The position numbers and the translations under genes are program-made. A model generated the notes under the pieces. That model searched no databases. It was not told where the DNA came from and worked only from the letters and a program-made list of their open reading frames with translations. Shown here in pieces: positions 1-6,576 of a stretch of DNA of 8,470 bases; the first letter of the stretch is position 1, and the number at the start of each line of letters is the position of its first letter. The DNA is from Planctomycetota bacterium (GTDB taxonomy: Bacteria; Planctomycetota; UBA1135; GCA-002686595), in the NCBI GenBank assembly GCA_004296785.1, contig SCVU01000572.1:1-8470 (forward strand), given 5' to 3'.

Positions 1-570
1 CGCGTCGTTGCGCACGTGCAGTCCGCCGACGACGATGCGCGCGAGCGGCGCGCCGTCGGCGCCGAGCACGACCGCGCCCGCGCCGTGGTGCGGATCGGTG
101 ACGAGCTCGACGCTCAGTCGACCCTGCTCGAAGTTCTCGATCGCGCCGACGCGGCCGACGTACGCGTCGCCGCACACGACGGGATCGCCGGGCTCGATGC
201 CGATCGCCTCGCCCGGCACGCGCACGGTCAGCACGTCGCGCGCGCCGCTGATGCGCTGCAGCACCTCGGCGGGCACGAGGTGGCGGCCGGCGCGCAGGCG
301 CTCGTCGGTCGGCTCGGCCATCCGCGCGAGCGCGCGGCGCACATCGGTGCTCTTGACGCTCGCGATCAGCGTGCGCCGCGCGGTGCCCGCGTCGGCGCGC
401 AGTCCGCCGCCGCTCGCGAGCAGCACCGGCGCGGACAGATCGACGCACGCGCGCAGCGGCGCGAATGCGGAATCGAAGAATCCGGCGAGCGCGCGCGCGG
501 GGCGCAACGACAGCCAGGCCGCCGCGCAGCACAGCAGCAACCAGACTCCGAGTGCGCGCGAACGATTCAC
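1..570 (-). CDS. mreC: Probable rod shape-determining protein MreC, 3' end outside window
   Basis: MreC is a bitopic inner-membrane protein that links MreB filaments to the periplasmic peptidoglycan-synthesis enzymes. The 190 visible codons start at GTG 570. An in-frame TAA at 580-582 lies only three codons upstream, so no earlier start is possible. Residues 7-22 form a hydrophobic anchor after a basic N-terminus, followed by FDSAFAPLR, which resembles the segment after the MreC helix. Residues 98-170 look like the first MreC beta domain: a valine-rich strand, IEPGDPVVCGDAYVGRVGAI (125-144) and LVTDP (156-160), matching the family pattern of G-x-PV, G-x-VGRV and a TDP-type strand. The region between anchor and beta domain is short and lacks the long heptad coiled coil usual in MreC. 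The leucine-rich-repeat gene ends 56 nt upstream on the same strand, and mreB lies further upstream, which supports the call. No clear Shine-Dalgarno is visible. The identification rests on motif resemblance and context only. Confidence 0.65.
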   Translation of the reverse strand, partial: MNRSRALGVWLLLCCAAAWLSLRPARALAGFFDSAFAPLRACVDLSAPVLLASGGGLRADAGTARRTLIASVKSTDVRRALARMAEPTDERLRAGRHLVPAEVLQRISGARDVLTVRVPGEAIGIEPGDPVVCGDAYVGRVGAIENFEQGRLSVELVTDPHHGAGAVVLGADGAPLARIVVGGLHVRNDA

Positions 571-626
571 GGCGCGTGATTATGCGCGGGCGCAGCGCGC
601 ACCGACATCGAGCAGGGGCGCTTCGT

Positions 627-1490
627 TCAGCGAATCCCGAAACCCTGCTGCACGATCTCGAGTCCCGGCCGCTGCCGGCTCAACTCGTCGGCGAGCTCGG
701 CCGAGGTCCGCGTGTAGCGGACCTCGATGCGCCGCAGTCGCGGATTGTCCTCGACGAGCCTGCGCAACCCGACGTCGGTGATCGCTGTGACGTCGAGTTC
801 GACCTTCTCGAGTCCGGGCAACGTACTGATCGTCGCGATGGCCGCATCGCCGAGCTTTAGCCGGTTCAGTTTGACGTTCGAGAGCGCGCGCCGGCCCGAC
901 AGGTTGCCCAGCGCGGCCTCGGAGACCTGCGTGTCGGTCAGATCGAGCCGCTCGACACCCGCCGGCAGCGCGGCGAGGCCGCTGCCGTCGAGCTTCGTGC
1001 CGCGCAATCCAACGCCGCGCAACTGCGCCATCCCCGACAGGTGCGCGAGGCCGGCGTCGGTGACGGCGGTGCCGCGCAGGCCGAGGTCTTCGAGGTTGAC
1101 GAGCGGCGCGAGCATCGCGAGGTCGGCGTCGGTGAGCGGGACGTTTTGGAAATCGAGGCTCTTCAGCTCGAGCGCCTCGGCGGCCGTCAGGTCCGGGAAC
1201 CCCGCGGGGAACCGCTGGCGCAGCCAGGCGACGGTCGCGTCGATCCGCACGTCGGCAACCTGAGCCTCGCGCGCCGTCGCGGGCGCTGCTTCGGGCGCCG
1301 CGGCCGGGGCCGGGGCAGGCGGGGCCGCGGTCAGCGCGGCGTCGGCCGGCGCAGTGCCCGCGGCGGCGTGCGGCGCGTTCGCGGTCGAGCTCGCGACGTC
1401 TCCGGCCGGCTTGCGCAGCATCACGATCGCCGCGGCGCCGATCAGCGCGCCGACGAGGAACAGGAACGCGGTCAGGTACTTCGCGGGCAT
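627..1490 (-). CDS. Membrane-anchored leucine-rich-repeat protein
   Basis: This 287-residue protein has an N-terminal transmembrane anchor (about 7-25, preceded by a lysine and followed by RKP), an Ala/Pro-rich linker (about 33-75) and roughly seven leucine-rich repeats of 24-25 residues (about 105-285). The clearest repeats read LEDLGLRGTAVTDAGLAHL (133-151), LRGVGLRGTKLDGSGLAAL (157-175) and LEKVELDVTAITDVGLRRL (227-245). The G-T-x-V-T-D-A-G-L pattern is frequent in planctomycete LRR proteins. The frame stays open upstream, but the residues there are compositionally coding-shadow of the opposite gene, and the ATG at 1490 gives an ideal membrane anchor, so it was chosen. Topology is probably N-in with the repeats outside the cytoplasmic membrane, acting as a protein-binding surface; the partner is unknown. 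It sits between mreB and the mreC-like gene, 56 nt before the latter and codirectional, so cotranscription with mreC is likely. A role in the shape complex is inference only. Confidence 0.85.
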   Translation of the reverse strand: MPAKYLTAFLFLVGALIGAAAIVMLRKPAGDVASSTANAPHAAAGTAPADAALTAAPPAPAPAAAPEAAPATAREAQVADVRIDATVAWLRQRFPAGFPDLTAAEALELKSLDFQNVPLTDADLAMLAPLVNLEDLGLRGTAVTDAGLAHLSGMAQLRGVGLRGTKLDGSGLAALPAGVERLDLTDTQVSEAALGNLSGRRALSNVKLNRLKLGDAAIATISTLPGLEKVELDVTAITDVGLRRLVEDNPRLRRIEVRYTRTSAELADELSRQRPGLEIVQQGFGIR

Positions 1491-1502
1491 CGGACGGCGC
1501 CG

Positions 1503-1508
1503 ATTGTA
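1503..1508 (-). promoter_or_regulatory. Possible -10 element (TACAAT) for the LRR gene
   Basis: In the 24-bp gap between divergent start codons (1490 minus, 1515 plus), the minus strand reads TACAAT, five of six matches to the sigma-70 consensus, in otherwise very GC-rich sequence. It would place the transcript start about 6 nt before the ATG at 1490, giving an almost leaderless mRNA, which fits the absence of a Shine-Dalgarno sequence. No convincing -35 hexamer is visible at 16-18 bp, so support is weak. Confidence 0.3.
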
Positions 1509-1514
1509 GTGGGT

Positions 1515-2174
1515 ATGCTCGAACGCATGCGGGGGATCGCGCTGTGCGTGCTGACCTGTACGGTCCTGGCGGTCGCGGTGTGGCTCGCGATCTACGGACG
1601 ATGGAAGGCACCCGAGCTTCCCGCGCAGTTGGTCGCGGCAGCTCCCCCGGCCGACTCCGACGTCGCGGCACAACTCGACGAGCTGACGCGGTCGGTCGAC
1701 GAGCTGCACCAGCAGATCGCCACACTCCAGCAGCCGCGCGAGGCAATCCCGATCGCGGCGCCGACGCCGGCGCCGACCACTCCGGCGCAGACGGCGAGTC
1801 TCACGGAAGAGGACCGAGCGCAGATTCGCAAGGTCGCTGACGACGCGATCGCCGAGTGGGCGATCGTCGAGCGCGAGCTGCCGGCCATCGAAAACAAGGT
1901 GTACGCGCTCTCGCAGCGCTACGGCATCGAGTACAAGCCGCTGCGAGCGCTACTCCTCGACTCGGCCCGCAAGTCCGGTGCTCTGCAACACAAGTACGAG
2001 TCGGCCGACAGAGTGCTTCCGCAGCAGGGAAGTCCCGAGCGCATCGAGTACGACGCGGCAGTGAGGCAGCTGCGCCAGGACGAGGATGCGGCGCTCCTCA
2101 CTCGCTACGGCGATCCGATGGCGCAGAAGATCCGCCACTACCTCGACAAGTGGAAGTTCGTCGAGGACGGGTAG
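1515..2174 (+). CDS. Small membrane-anchored coiled-coil protein, unknown function
   Basis: I do not recognise a family. The 219-residue product (215 if the ATG at 1527, MRGIAL, is used) has one transmembrane helix near residues 7-26, a short heptad-like segment (about 49-72, with DELTRSVDELHQQIATLQQ), a Pro/Ala/Thr linker (about 77-95) and a charged, mainly helical C-terminal half (96-219) ending KWKFVEDG. The layout suggests a cytoplasmic-membrane anchor with an extended helical domain, probably outside. The frame is open upstream to 1041, but that stretch is antisense to the LRR repeats and very arginine-rich, so it was rejected as coding. There is no clear Shine-Dalgarno. The gene is opposite in direction to its neighbours, interrupts the mreB-to-mreC order, and is visibly less GC-rich (a 60-base sample at 1861-1920 is about 65% GC). 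It ends 8 bp from the mreB stop codon. Confidence 0.75.
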   Translation: MLERMRGIALCVLTCTVLAVAVWLAIYGRWKAPELPAQLVAAAPPADSDVAAQLDELTRSVDELHQQIATLQQPREAIPIAAPTPAPTTPAQTASLTEEDRAQIRKVADDAIAEWAIVERELPAIENKVYALSQRYGIEYKPLRALLLDSARKSGALQHKYESADRVLPQQGSPERIEYDAAVRQLRQDEDAALLTRYGDPMAQKIRHYLDKWKFVEDG

Positions 2175-2195
2175 CGAGCTCGCTACCCCTCGTCG
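2162..2195. terminator. Palindrome holding both convergent stop codons; possible bidirectional terminator
   Basis: The arms GGGTAGCGAG (2169-2178) and CTCGCTACCC (2179-2188) are perfect reverse complements, and pairing continues with two mismatches out to about 2162/2195. The TAG of the plus-strand gene (2172-2174) and the TAG of mreB (2185-2183 on the minus strand) occupy mirror positions in it. It would form a hairpin in both transcripts. Neither side is followed by a T run, so it is not a standard intrinsic terminator. A bidirectional stop or a 3'-end protecting hairpin is inferred from symmetry and position. Confidence 0.5.
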
Positions 2196-3259
2196 TCCCG
2201 CGAGAACACCGGCGCGTACGTGTTGAGGTTCTCGAGGAAGATCCCCGTCCCCCGCGCGACCGCCGTCAACGGATCGTCGCCGATCCGCGCGGGCACCTGC
2301 AGGTGCTCCGAGATCGCCTTCGCGATCCCGTAGAGCAGCGCCCCGCCGCCGACCACCGTGCAGCCGGTGTCGACGAGGTCGGCGGAGATTTCCGGCGGCG
2401 CCTCTTCGAGCACGTCGCGGATCGACTGGCAGATCTGCCGCACCGGTTCGGACAGCGCCTCGCGCACCTCGATCGACGTGATCGTCGTCCGCCGCGGCAG
2501 GCCGCTGACCGAGTCGCGGCCCTTGACCTCCATCGACAGCTCTTGCTCCATCGGCCACGCCGAGCCGATCGTGATCTTGATGCGCTCCGCCGTCTGCTCG
2601 CCGATCAGCAGGTTGTGGTGGCGCCGCATGTGGTTCGAGATCGCCTCGTCGAACTGATCGCCGGCCACGCGCAGGCTCGTCGCGACGACCTTGCTCGCGA
2701 GCGCGAGCACCGCGATCTCCGTCGTGCCGCCGCCGATGTCGACGATCAGCGAGCCCTGCGGCTCCTGAACCGGCAGTCCGATTCCGATCGCGGCCGCCAG
2801 CGGCTCGTCGACCAGGAACACGCGCCCGGCGCCCGCGCGCTCGGCCGAGTGGATCACCGCGCGCCGCTCGACCGCCGTGATCCCGACGGGAACCGCGATC
2901 ACGACCTTCGGCTTCACCCAGTGGCGACCTTCGTGCACCTTCGTGATGAAGTAACGGAGCATCTTCTCCGTCACGTCGAAGTCCGCGATCACGCCCTGGC
3001 GCAGCGGCCGGATCGCCTCGATGTCCTCGGGGGTCTTGCCGAGCATCGCCTTCGCGGCGAGCCCGACGGCCATCCCGTTGTTCAGCACCTCGTTCGTGCC
3101 GCGGCGCACCGCGACGACGCTCGGCTCGTTCAGGATGATTCCGCGGCCGCGCACGCTGACCAGCGTGTTCGCGGTGCCGAGGTCGATCCCCATGTCGATC
3201 GAAAAGCGGCCGAGCACCCAGTCCCAGGGCTTGAATTCCAGCGCGTTGGGCGACGACAT
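2183..3259 (-). CDS. mreB: Rod shape-determining protein MreB (bacterial actin)
   Basis: MreB is an actin-fold ATPase that polymerises on the inner face of the cytoplasmic membrane and directs lateral cell-wall synthesis. The product is 358 residues, a normal family length. The actin/Hsp70 nucleotide-site motifs are all present: phosphate-1 DLGTANTLV (26-34), ILNEPSVVAV (42-51), connect region KVVIAVPVG (118-126), DEPLAAAIGIGLP with the conserved Glu (151-163), phosphate-2 VDIGGGTTEI (173-182), AGDQFDEAI (199-207) and the adenosine motif VVGGGALLYGI (302-312). The ATG at 3259 gives a slightly extended N-terminus with ALEFKPWDWVLGRF (6-19), a plausible amphipathic membrane-binding helix; upstream codons in frame are open but do not look coding. 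It is divergent from the sigma-factor fusion (211-bp gap) and convergent with the 219-residue membrane protein. mreC does not follow directly. Regulation probably runs through the leader and promoter described separately. Confidence 0.97.
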   Translation of the reverse strand: MSSPNALEFKPWDWVLGRFSIDMGIDLGTANTLVSVRGRGIILNEPSVVAVRRGTNEVLNNGMAVGLAAKAMLGKTPEDIEAIRPLRQGVIADFDVTEKMLRYFITKVHEGRHWVKPKVVIAVPVGITAVERRAVIHSAERAGAGRVFLVDEPLAAAIGIGLPVQEPQGSLIVDIGGGTTEIAVLALASKVVATSLRVAGDQFDEAISNHMRRHHNLLIGEQTAERIKITIGSAWPMEQELSMEVKGRDSVSGLPRRTTITSIEVREALSEPVRQICQSIRDVLEEAPPEISADLVDTGCTVVGGGALLYGIAKAISEHLQVPARIGDDPLTAVARGTGIFLENLNTYAPVFSRDDEG

Positions 3260-3307
3260 CGGCGCTTGATGGATACGGAAGGAGCGCCCGGACGCGAAAT
3301 CACCTCC
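3260..3307 (-). promoter_or_regulatory. mreB leader: distant Shine-Dalgarno plus bridging hairpin
   Basis: On the minus strand GGAGGTGATT (3307-3298) is a perfect 10-nt complement of the standard 16S rRNA tail, but it lies 38 nt before the mreB ATG, and there is no in-frame ATG, GTG or TTG at normal distance. Between them GGCGCT (3288-3283) and AGCGCC (3266-3261) can pair as a 6-bp stem with a 16-nt loop, ending one nucleotide before the ATG. Folding removes 28 nt and leaves about 10 nt between the element and the start codon (about 15 nt from GGAGG). Sequence match and pairing are seen directly; use as a folded ribosome site is inference. Confidence 0.45.
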
Positions 3308-3320
3308 GACGCGCGGGCGC

Positions 3321-3348
3321 AGTGTATCGCTGCACGGAGCCGCTGCAA
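3321..3348 (-). promoter_or_regulatory. Candidate sigma-70-type promoter for mreB
   Basis: On the minus strand TTGCAG (3348-3343) and TACACT (3326-3321) are separated by 16 bp, a normal spacing. The -10 matches four of six consensus bases and the -35 matches the TTG core. Transcription would start near 3314, a few nucleotides before the extended Shine-Dalgarno sequence, giving a leader of about 55 nt. The hexamer matches are modest. Confidence 0.35.
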
Positions 3349-3417
3349 GGGCGCCGGAGCGCGGCGCGGCGGGTTCGGCGAGCGCCGCCGCAAGCCTGGG
3401 AAGCCTAGAAGCTTGCA

Positions 3418-3453
3418 ATTCGCGAGCGCGCGCGCGGCCCCGATTCGCGAGCG
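3418..3453 (+). repeat. 11-bp direct repeat upstream of the sigma-fusion gene
   Basis: ATTCGCGAGCG occurs perfectly at 3418-3428 and again at 3443-3453, 25 bp apart start to start, ending 17 bp before the ATG at 3471. A 6-bp inverted repeat, GCAAGC (3390-3395) and GCTTGC (3411-3416), lies just before it. The position suits an operator or activator site in the mreB/sigma divergent region, but the GC bias raises the chance of coincidental repeats. Confidence 0.4.
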
Positions 3454-3470
3454 GCGGACAATCGGCGTAC

Positions 3471-6400
3471 ATGGTGCCCGTGCCTGCCGGTGAACCTTGG
3501 GATCGATTGGCCGCGGACCTCGCGTCGCACGCCGGCGCGCTGCGCCGGATGGCGAGTGAGCTGTGCGGTCCGGGTGACTCCGAGGACGCCGTGCAAGGCG
3601 CGGCCGTGCTCGCGCTCGAGGGGCGCGCGGCGCCGAGCGGCGCGCGGCCGGTCGACTGGCTCGCGGGGCTCGTGCGCAACGTCGCGCGCAACGCGCGGCG
3701 CGGCGCGTCGCGCAGGCGCGCGCGCGAGCTGGCGAGCGCGGCGCGCGAGGCGGTCGCCTCGGCGGCGGCGCGCGCGGAGCGCTTCGAAGTCGAGGCGCGG
3801 CTGGCGAACTTCGTGCGCGAGTTGCCGGCCGCGCAGTGCGAGGTGCTGTACCTGCGCTTCTGGGAGGACTTGCCGCCGCGCGCGATCGCCGCGCGCCTCG
3901 GCCTCGACGTCGAGGCGGTCAAGTCGCGGCAGAAGCGCGCGCTCGCGGCGCTGCGCGAGCGGCTCGACCGCGAGAGCGGCGGCGGACGCGAGGCGTGGCT
4001 GTCGGCGCTCGGCGCGATCGCGCCGGGCGAGACCGGAGTCGCCGGAGCGAGCGGAACGGCCGTCAGTGCGGCGACGACTGCGGCGACCACTGCGGCCGGC
4101 GCGGCCGCGCCGCTCGCGCTCGGCGCGTTCCTGCTCGGCGCGAAGCACGTCGTCGGCGCCGCGCTCGTCGTCGCGCTCGGGTTCGGCGCGTGGTGGATGC
4201 GCTCGGTTCCCGAAGCGCCGACTCCCCCGCCGCCGCCGCCGACCGCGCTCAGCACGCCGCTCGCGCTCGCGCCGGCAGGCGCGGACGCATCTGCGCCGAA
4301 TCAAGCGCCGGCGAGCGCGCGCGCCGCCGCGCCGCAGGAACGCGTGCTGCCGCCGGGCACGTTCCTGATCCGCGGCCGCGTACTCGACCTGCCGGCCGAC
4401 GCACCGATCGAACAGGGCGTGCCCGCCGTCGGCGTCGCGGTGACGCTCCAGCCGAGCGTCGAGAGCTTCGGCGGCGGCTCCGCCGCGGATCCGACCACGC
4501 GCACCGATGCCGAGGGTCGCTTCGAGTTCGAGTGCACGCCGCCCGCGGACCAACCGTTCACGCGCTCGGTCTCCGCCGCCGGCGACGAGCACCACTTCGC
4601 CGCCGCGGCGCACGTGCAAATCAACTCGACCAGTCCGCAGGTGCTCGACGTCCTGCTCGAGCGCTTCGGACGCGGCGCGCTCGTCGGCGAGGTCGTCGAC
4701 CTGCGCGGCGAGCCGGTCGCGGGCGCGACGATCGAATCGGGCGCGTACGACCACTGGACCGCGTGCGGCACGAGCGACGCGCAGGGCCGCTTCACAGTCG
4801 AGTGCCCGGAACCGGGCGGCGCGCTGCGCGCGCGCCGTGCCGGGTACGCGCCCGTCGGATGCGCGCGCCCAGCGCGCGGCGAGCGCGGCGGCTGGATTCC
4901 CGTGCGGATCACGCTGGCGCGCTCCGCGACGCTGCTCGTCGCGTTCGAGGACGCGCTCGGTCGGCCGGTCGCCGGCGCATCCGTGAGCCCCTCGATCTCG
5001 CCGGCCGAGATCTACGGCACCGAAGGCGCGGCGCTCGGCGACGAGCTGCCGATCCAGCGCGCGATCTCCGACGCGGAGGGCATCGCGCGCCTCGACGACG
5101 TTTGGGCCGAGCTGCGGCTGCGGCTGCAAGTCGCACCGGGAGCTTCGCACTGGCGCGTCGAGCGCAGCCTCGACGGCGTCGCGCTCGTCGACCGCGGCGC
5201 GCGCGCGCCCGAGGGCCGGCCGATCGTGCTCGTGCCCGACTCGGTCGAGCACCTGAGCGTGCGCGTCGGCAAGCCGTGCGTCGTCGCGGGACTCGTGCTC
5301 GGCCCCGACCGTCAGCCGTGCGCCGGCGCGCAGGTGCGCGTCAACGCGCTCGGCGGCGCGGCGAGCGACCCGGCGTGGCCCGAGCGAGCCGTCGATCGCT
5401 CGGTACAGACCGACGAGGCCGGGCGCTTTCGCTGCGAAGTCCACGTACCCGACGGCATCGGCGCACTGCGCGTCGTCGCGCACAACGAGTCGTTCTTCGG
5501 CTTCGGCAGCGTCGACTGGTCGAAGGTGCGCGCCGCGTACGCCGTCGTCGATCCGTCGCAGCCGCCGCGCGAGCTCGAGCTCGTGCTCGGCGCGCTGCAC
5601 TCGATCAGCGGCCGCGTGGTCGATGAAGCGGGCGCACCTGTGCGGACGCTGGTGCGCGCCGAGCCGCTGGACGAAGCGCGCACGGACGGCGAACTCGTCA
5701 CGGGATTCCGCGGCACCGCGATGAGCGATGCGAGCGGCGCGTTCGAGATCCGCGGCCTCCCGCCCGGCCGCTTCCAGGTCTTCGGGCCGGCGAGCGGCGC
5801 GGACGCGCCGCGCTCGGACGTCGTCGAGGCGGGAGCGACGGGCGTGTTGCTGCGCATGCGCGCGGCGAAGTCGGCGCGGATCGCGGTCGAGGTCGTGCCG
5901 CCGCCGGGCGTCGAGATGCAGGCGATCGTCGTGATGAACGGCGGGCTCGCCGCTGCCGCCGACGCTGCGATCGACGCGGCGCCGCTCGCCGCGGAGTCGA
6001 CGTGGCGCGAACCGCGCGGCTGGCCCGAACACGCGCTCGGACTGTGGTACGGCAGCCAGCACCAGCGCATCGCGCTCGGCGACGCGACTTTCAACTCGTG
6101 GCCGATCCAGGGCAGGTCGGCGAGCTTCGACGTCGAGCAGGGTTGGCACTGGTTCGGCGCGAAGGGGCTCAGCGCGAGCGGCGTCCTGTGCTTCCCGATG
6201 GGAACCGGGCTCGTCCACGTCGGCGAGGGCGAGCACCGCGTCGTGCTGCAGCTCGTGCTCGCGACTTCCGTCGCGGGGCGCGTCGACGGCTTCGGCGCGG
6301 CGAGCGAGCTGTGCGTCGCGCTGTTCCCGCCGAGCGGCGGGTCGCCGATTCCGCTGCCGGGCCGGCGCGACGCGATGGAGAGTTTCGTCGAGCTCGGCGC

Positions 6401-6551
6401 CGATGGATCGTTCCGGCTCGAGCTCGTGCCGGCGGGCGCGTACGAGTTGCGCGTCGGCACTCGCGCGGAGCTCGAGTCGGGTCGCTACCGCGCCAAGCGC
6501 GAGCTCGAGCTCAGCGCAGGCGAGCGACATGACGTCGTGTTCGCGCGCTGA
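3471..6551 (+). CDS. ECF-type sigma factor fused to membrane segment and carboxypeptidase-regulatory-like domains
   Basis: This 1026-residue protein begins as an ECF sigma-70 factor. Region 2 spans about 11-80, with GDSEDAVQGAAVLAL (35-49) and DWLAGLVRNVARNARR (62-77). Region 4 spans about 112-168, with LPAAQCEVLYLRFWEDLPPR (118-137) and the helix-turn-helix AIAARLGLDVEAVKSRQKRAL. After an Ala/Thr linker comes a hydrophobic stretch (about 211-243, ending FGAWWM), then a proline run (252-257) and about 780 residues of beta-rich sequence. At least six carboxypeptidase-regulatory/SdrD-B-like units start near 299, 403, 487, 603, 709 and 932, with the recurring V-x-D-x-x-G-x-P-V-x-G-A opening and T-D-x-x-G-R-F closing. 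Sigma factors normally have under 250 residues; large C-terminal extensions are known in planctomycete ECF groups. A cytoplasmic sigma domain with an outside sensor is inferred from this layout. No separate anti-sigma gene is visible. It is divergent from mreB and convergent with the 260-residue exported protein. Confidence 0.9.
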   Translation: MVPVPAGEPWDRLAADLASHAGALRRMASELCGPGDSEDAVQGAAVLALEGRAAPSGARPVDWLAGLVRNVARNARRGASRRRARELASAAREAVASAAARAERFEVEARLANFVRELPAAQCEVLYLRFWEDLPPRAIAARLGLDVEAVKSRQKRALAALRERLDRESGGGREAWLSALGAIAPGETGVAGASGTAVSAATTAATTAAGAAAPLALGAFLLGAKHVVGAALVVALGFGAWWMRSVPEAPTPPPPPPTALSTPLALAPAGADASAPNQAPASARAAAPQERVLPPGTFLIRGRVLDLPADAPIEQGVPAVGVAVTLQPSVESFGGGSAADPTTRTDAEGRFEFECTPPADQPFTRSVSAAGDEHHFAAAAHVQINSTSPQVLDVLLERFGRGALVGEVVDLRGEPVAGATIESGAYDHWTACGTSDAQGRFTVECPEPGGALRARRAGYAPVGCARPARGERGGWIPVRITLARSATLLVAFEDALGRPVAGASVSPSISPAEIYGTEGAALGDELPIQRAISDAEGIARLDDVWAELRLRLQVAPGASHWRVERSLDGVALVDRGARAPEGRPIVLVPDSVEHLSVRVGKPCVVAGLVLGPDRQPCAGAQVRVNALGGAASDPAWPERAVDRSVQTDEAGRFRCEVHVPDGIGALRVVAHNESFFGFGSVDWSKVRAAYAVVDPSQPPRELELVLGALHSISGRVVDEAGAPVRTLVRAEPLDEARTDGELVTGFRGTAMSDASGAFEIRGLPPGRFQVFGPASGADAPRSDVVEAGATGVLLRMRAAKSARIAVEVVPPPGVEMQAIVVMNGGLAAAADAAIDAAPLAAESTWREPRGWPEHALGLWYGSQHQRIALGDATFNSWPIQGRSASFDVEQGWHWFGAKGLSASGVLCFPMGTGLVHVGEGEHRVVLQLVLATSVAGRVDGFGAASELCVALFPPSGGSPIPLPGRRDAMESFVELGADGSFRLELVPAGAYELRVGTRAELESGRYRAKRELELSAGERHDVVFAR

Positions 6552-6576
6552 ACGCGCTCGCGCGACGAGTCGCTCG

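Noticed and set aside
8..860. Plus-strand open frames over the mreC-like and LRR genes
   Set aside because: They overlap real minus-strand genes, have Arg/Ala-rich products with no recognisable domain, and differ in frame; they are shadows.
1856..3493. A 545-codon plus-strand open frame opposite mreB
   Set aside because: Low-complexity Arg/Asp/His-rich product lying over the unmistakable MreB gene; a mirror frame.
3260..4255. N-terminal extension of MreB by 332 codons
   Set aside because: The frame is open but the residues are Ser/Ala/Arg-rich noise antisense to the sigma domain. MreB proteins start near the DLGTANT motif, and the extension would give an abnormal 690-residue protein.
3405..6530. 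A 1041-codon open frame antisense to the sigma-fusion gene
   Set aside because: Its product is Arg/Ala/Asp-rich with no recognisable domain, while the plus strand encodes clear sigma and beta domains. It is a mirror frame produced by GC-rich third codon positions.
6562..6573. Short inverted repeat GCGAC-GA-GTCGC between the convergent stops at 6551 and 6577
   Set aside because: Only a 4-5-bp stem with a minimal loop and no T run; expected often in sequence this GC-rich, so not called as a terminator.
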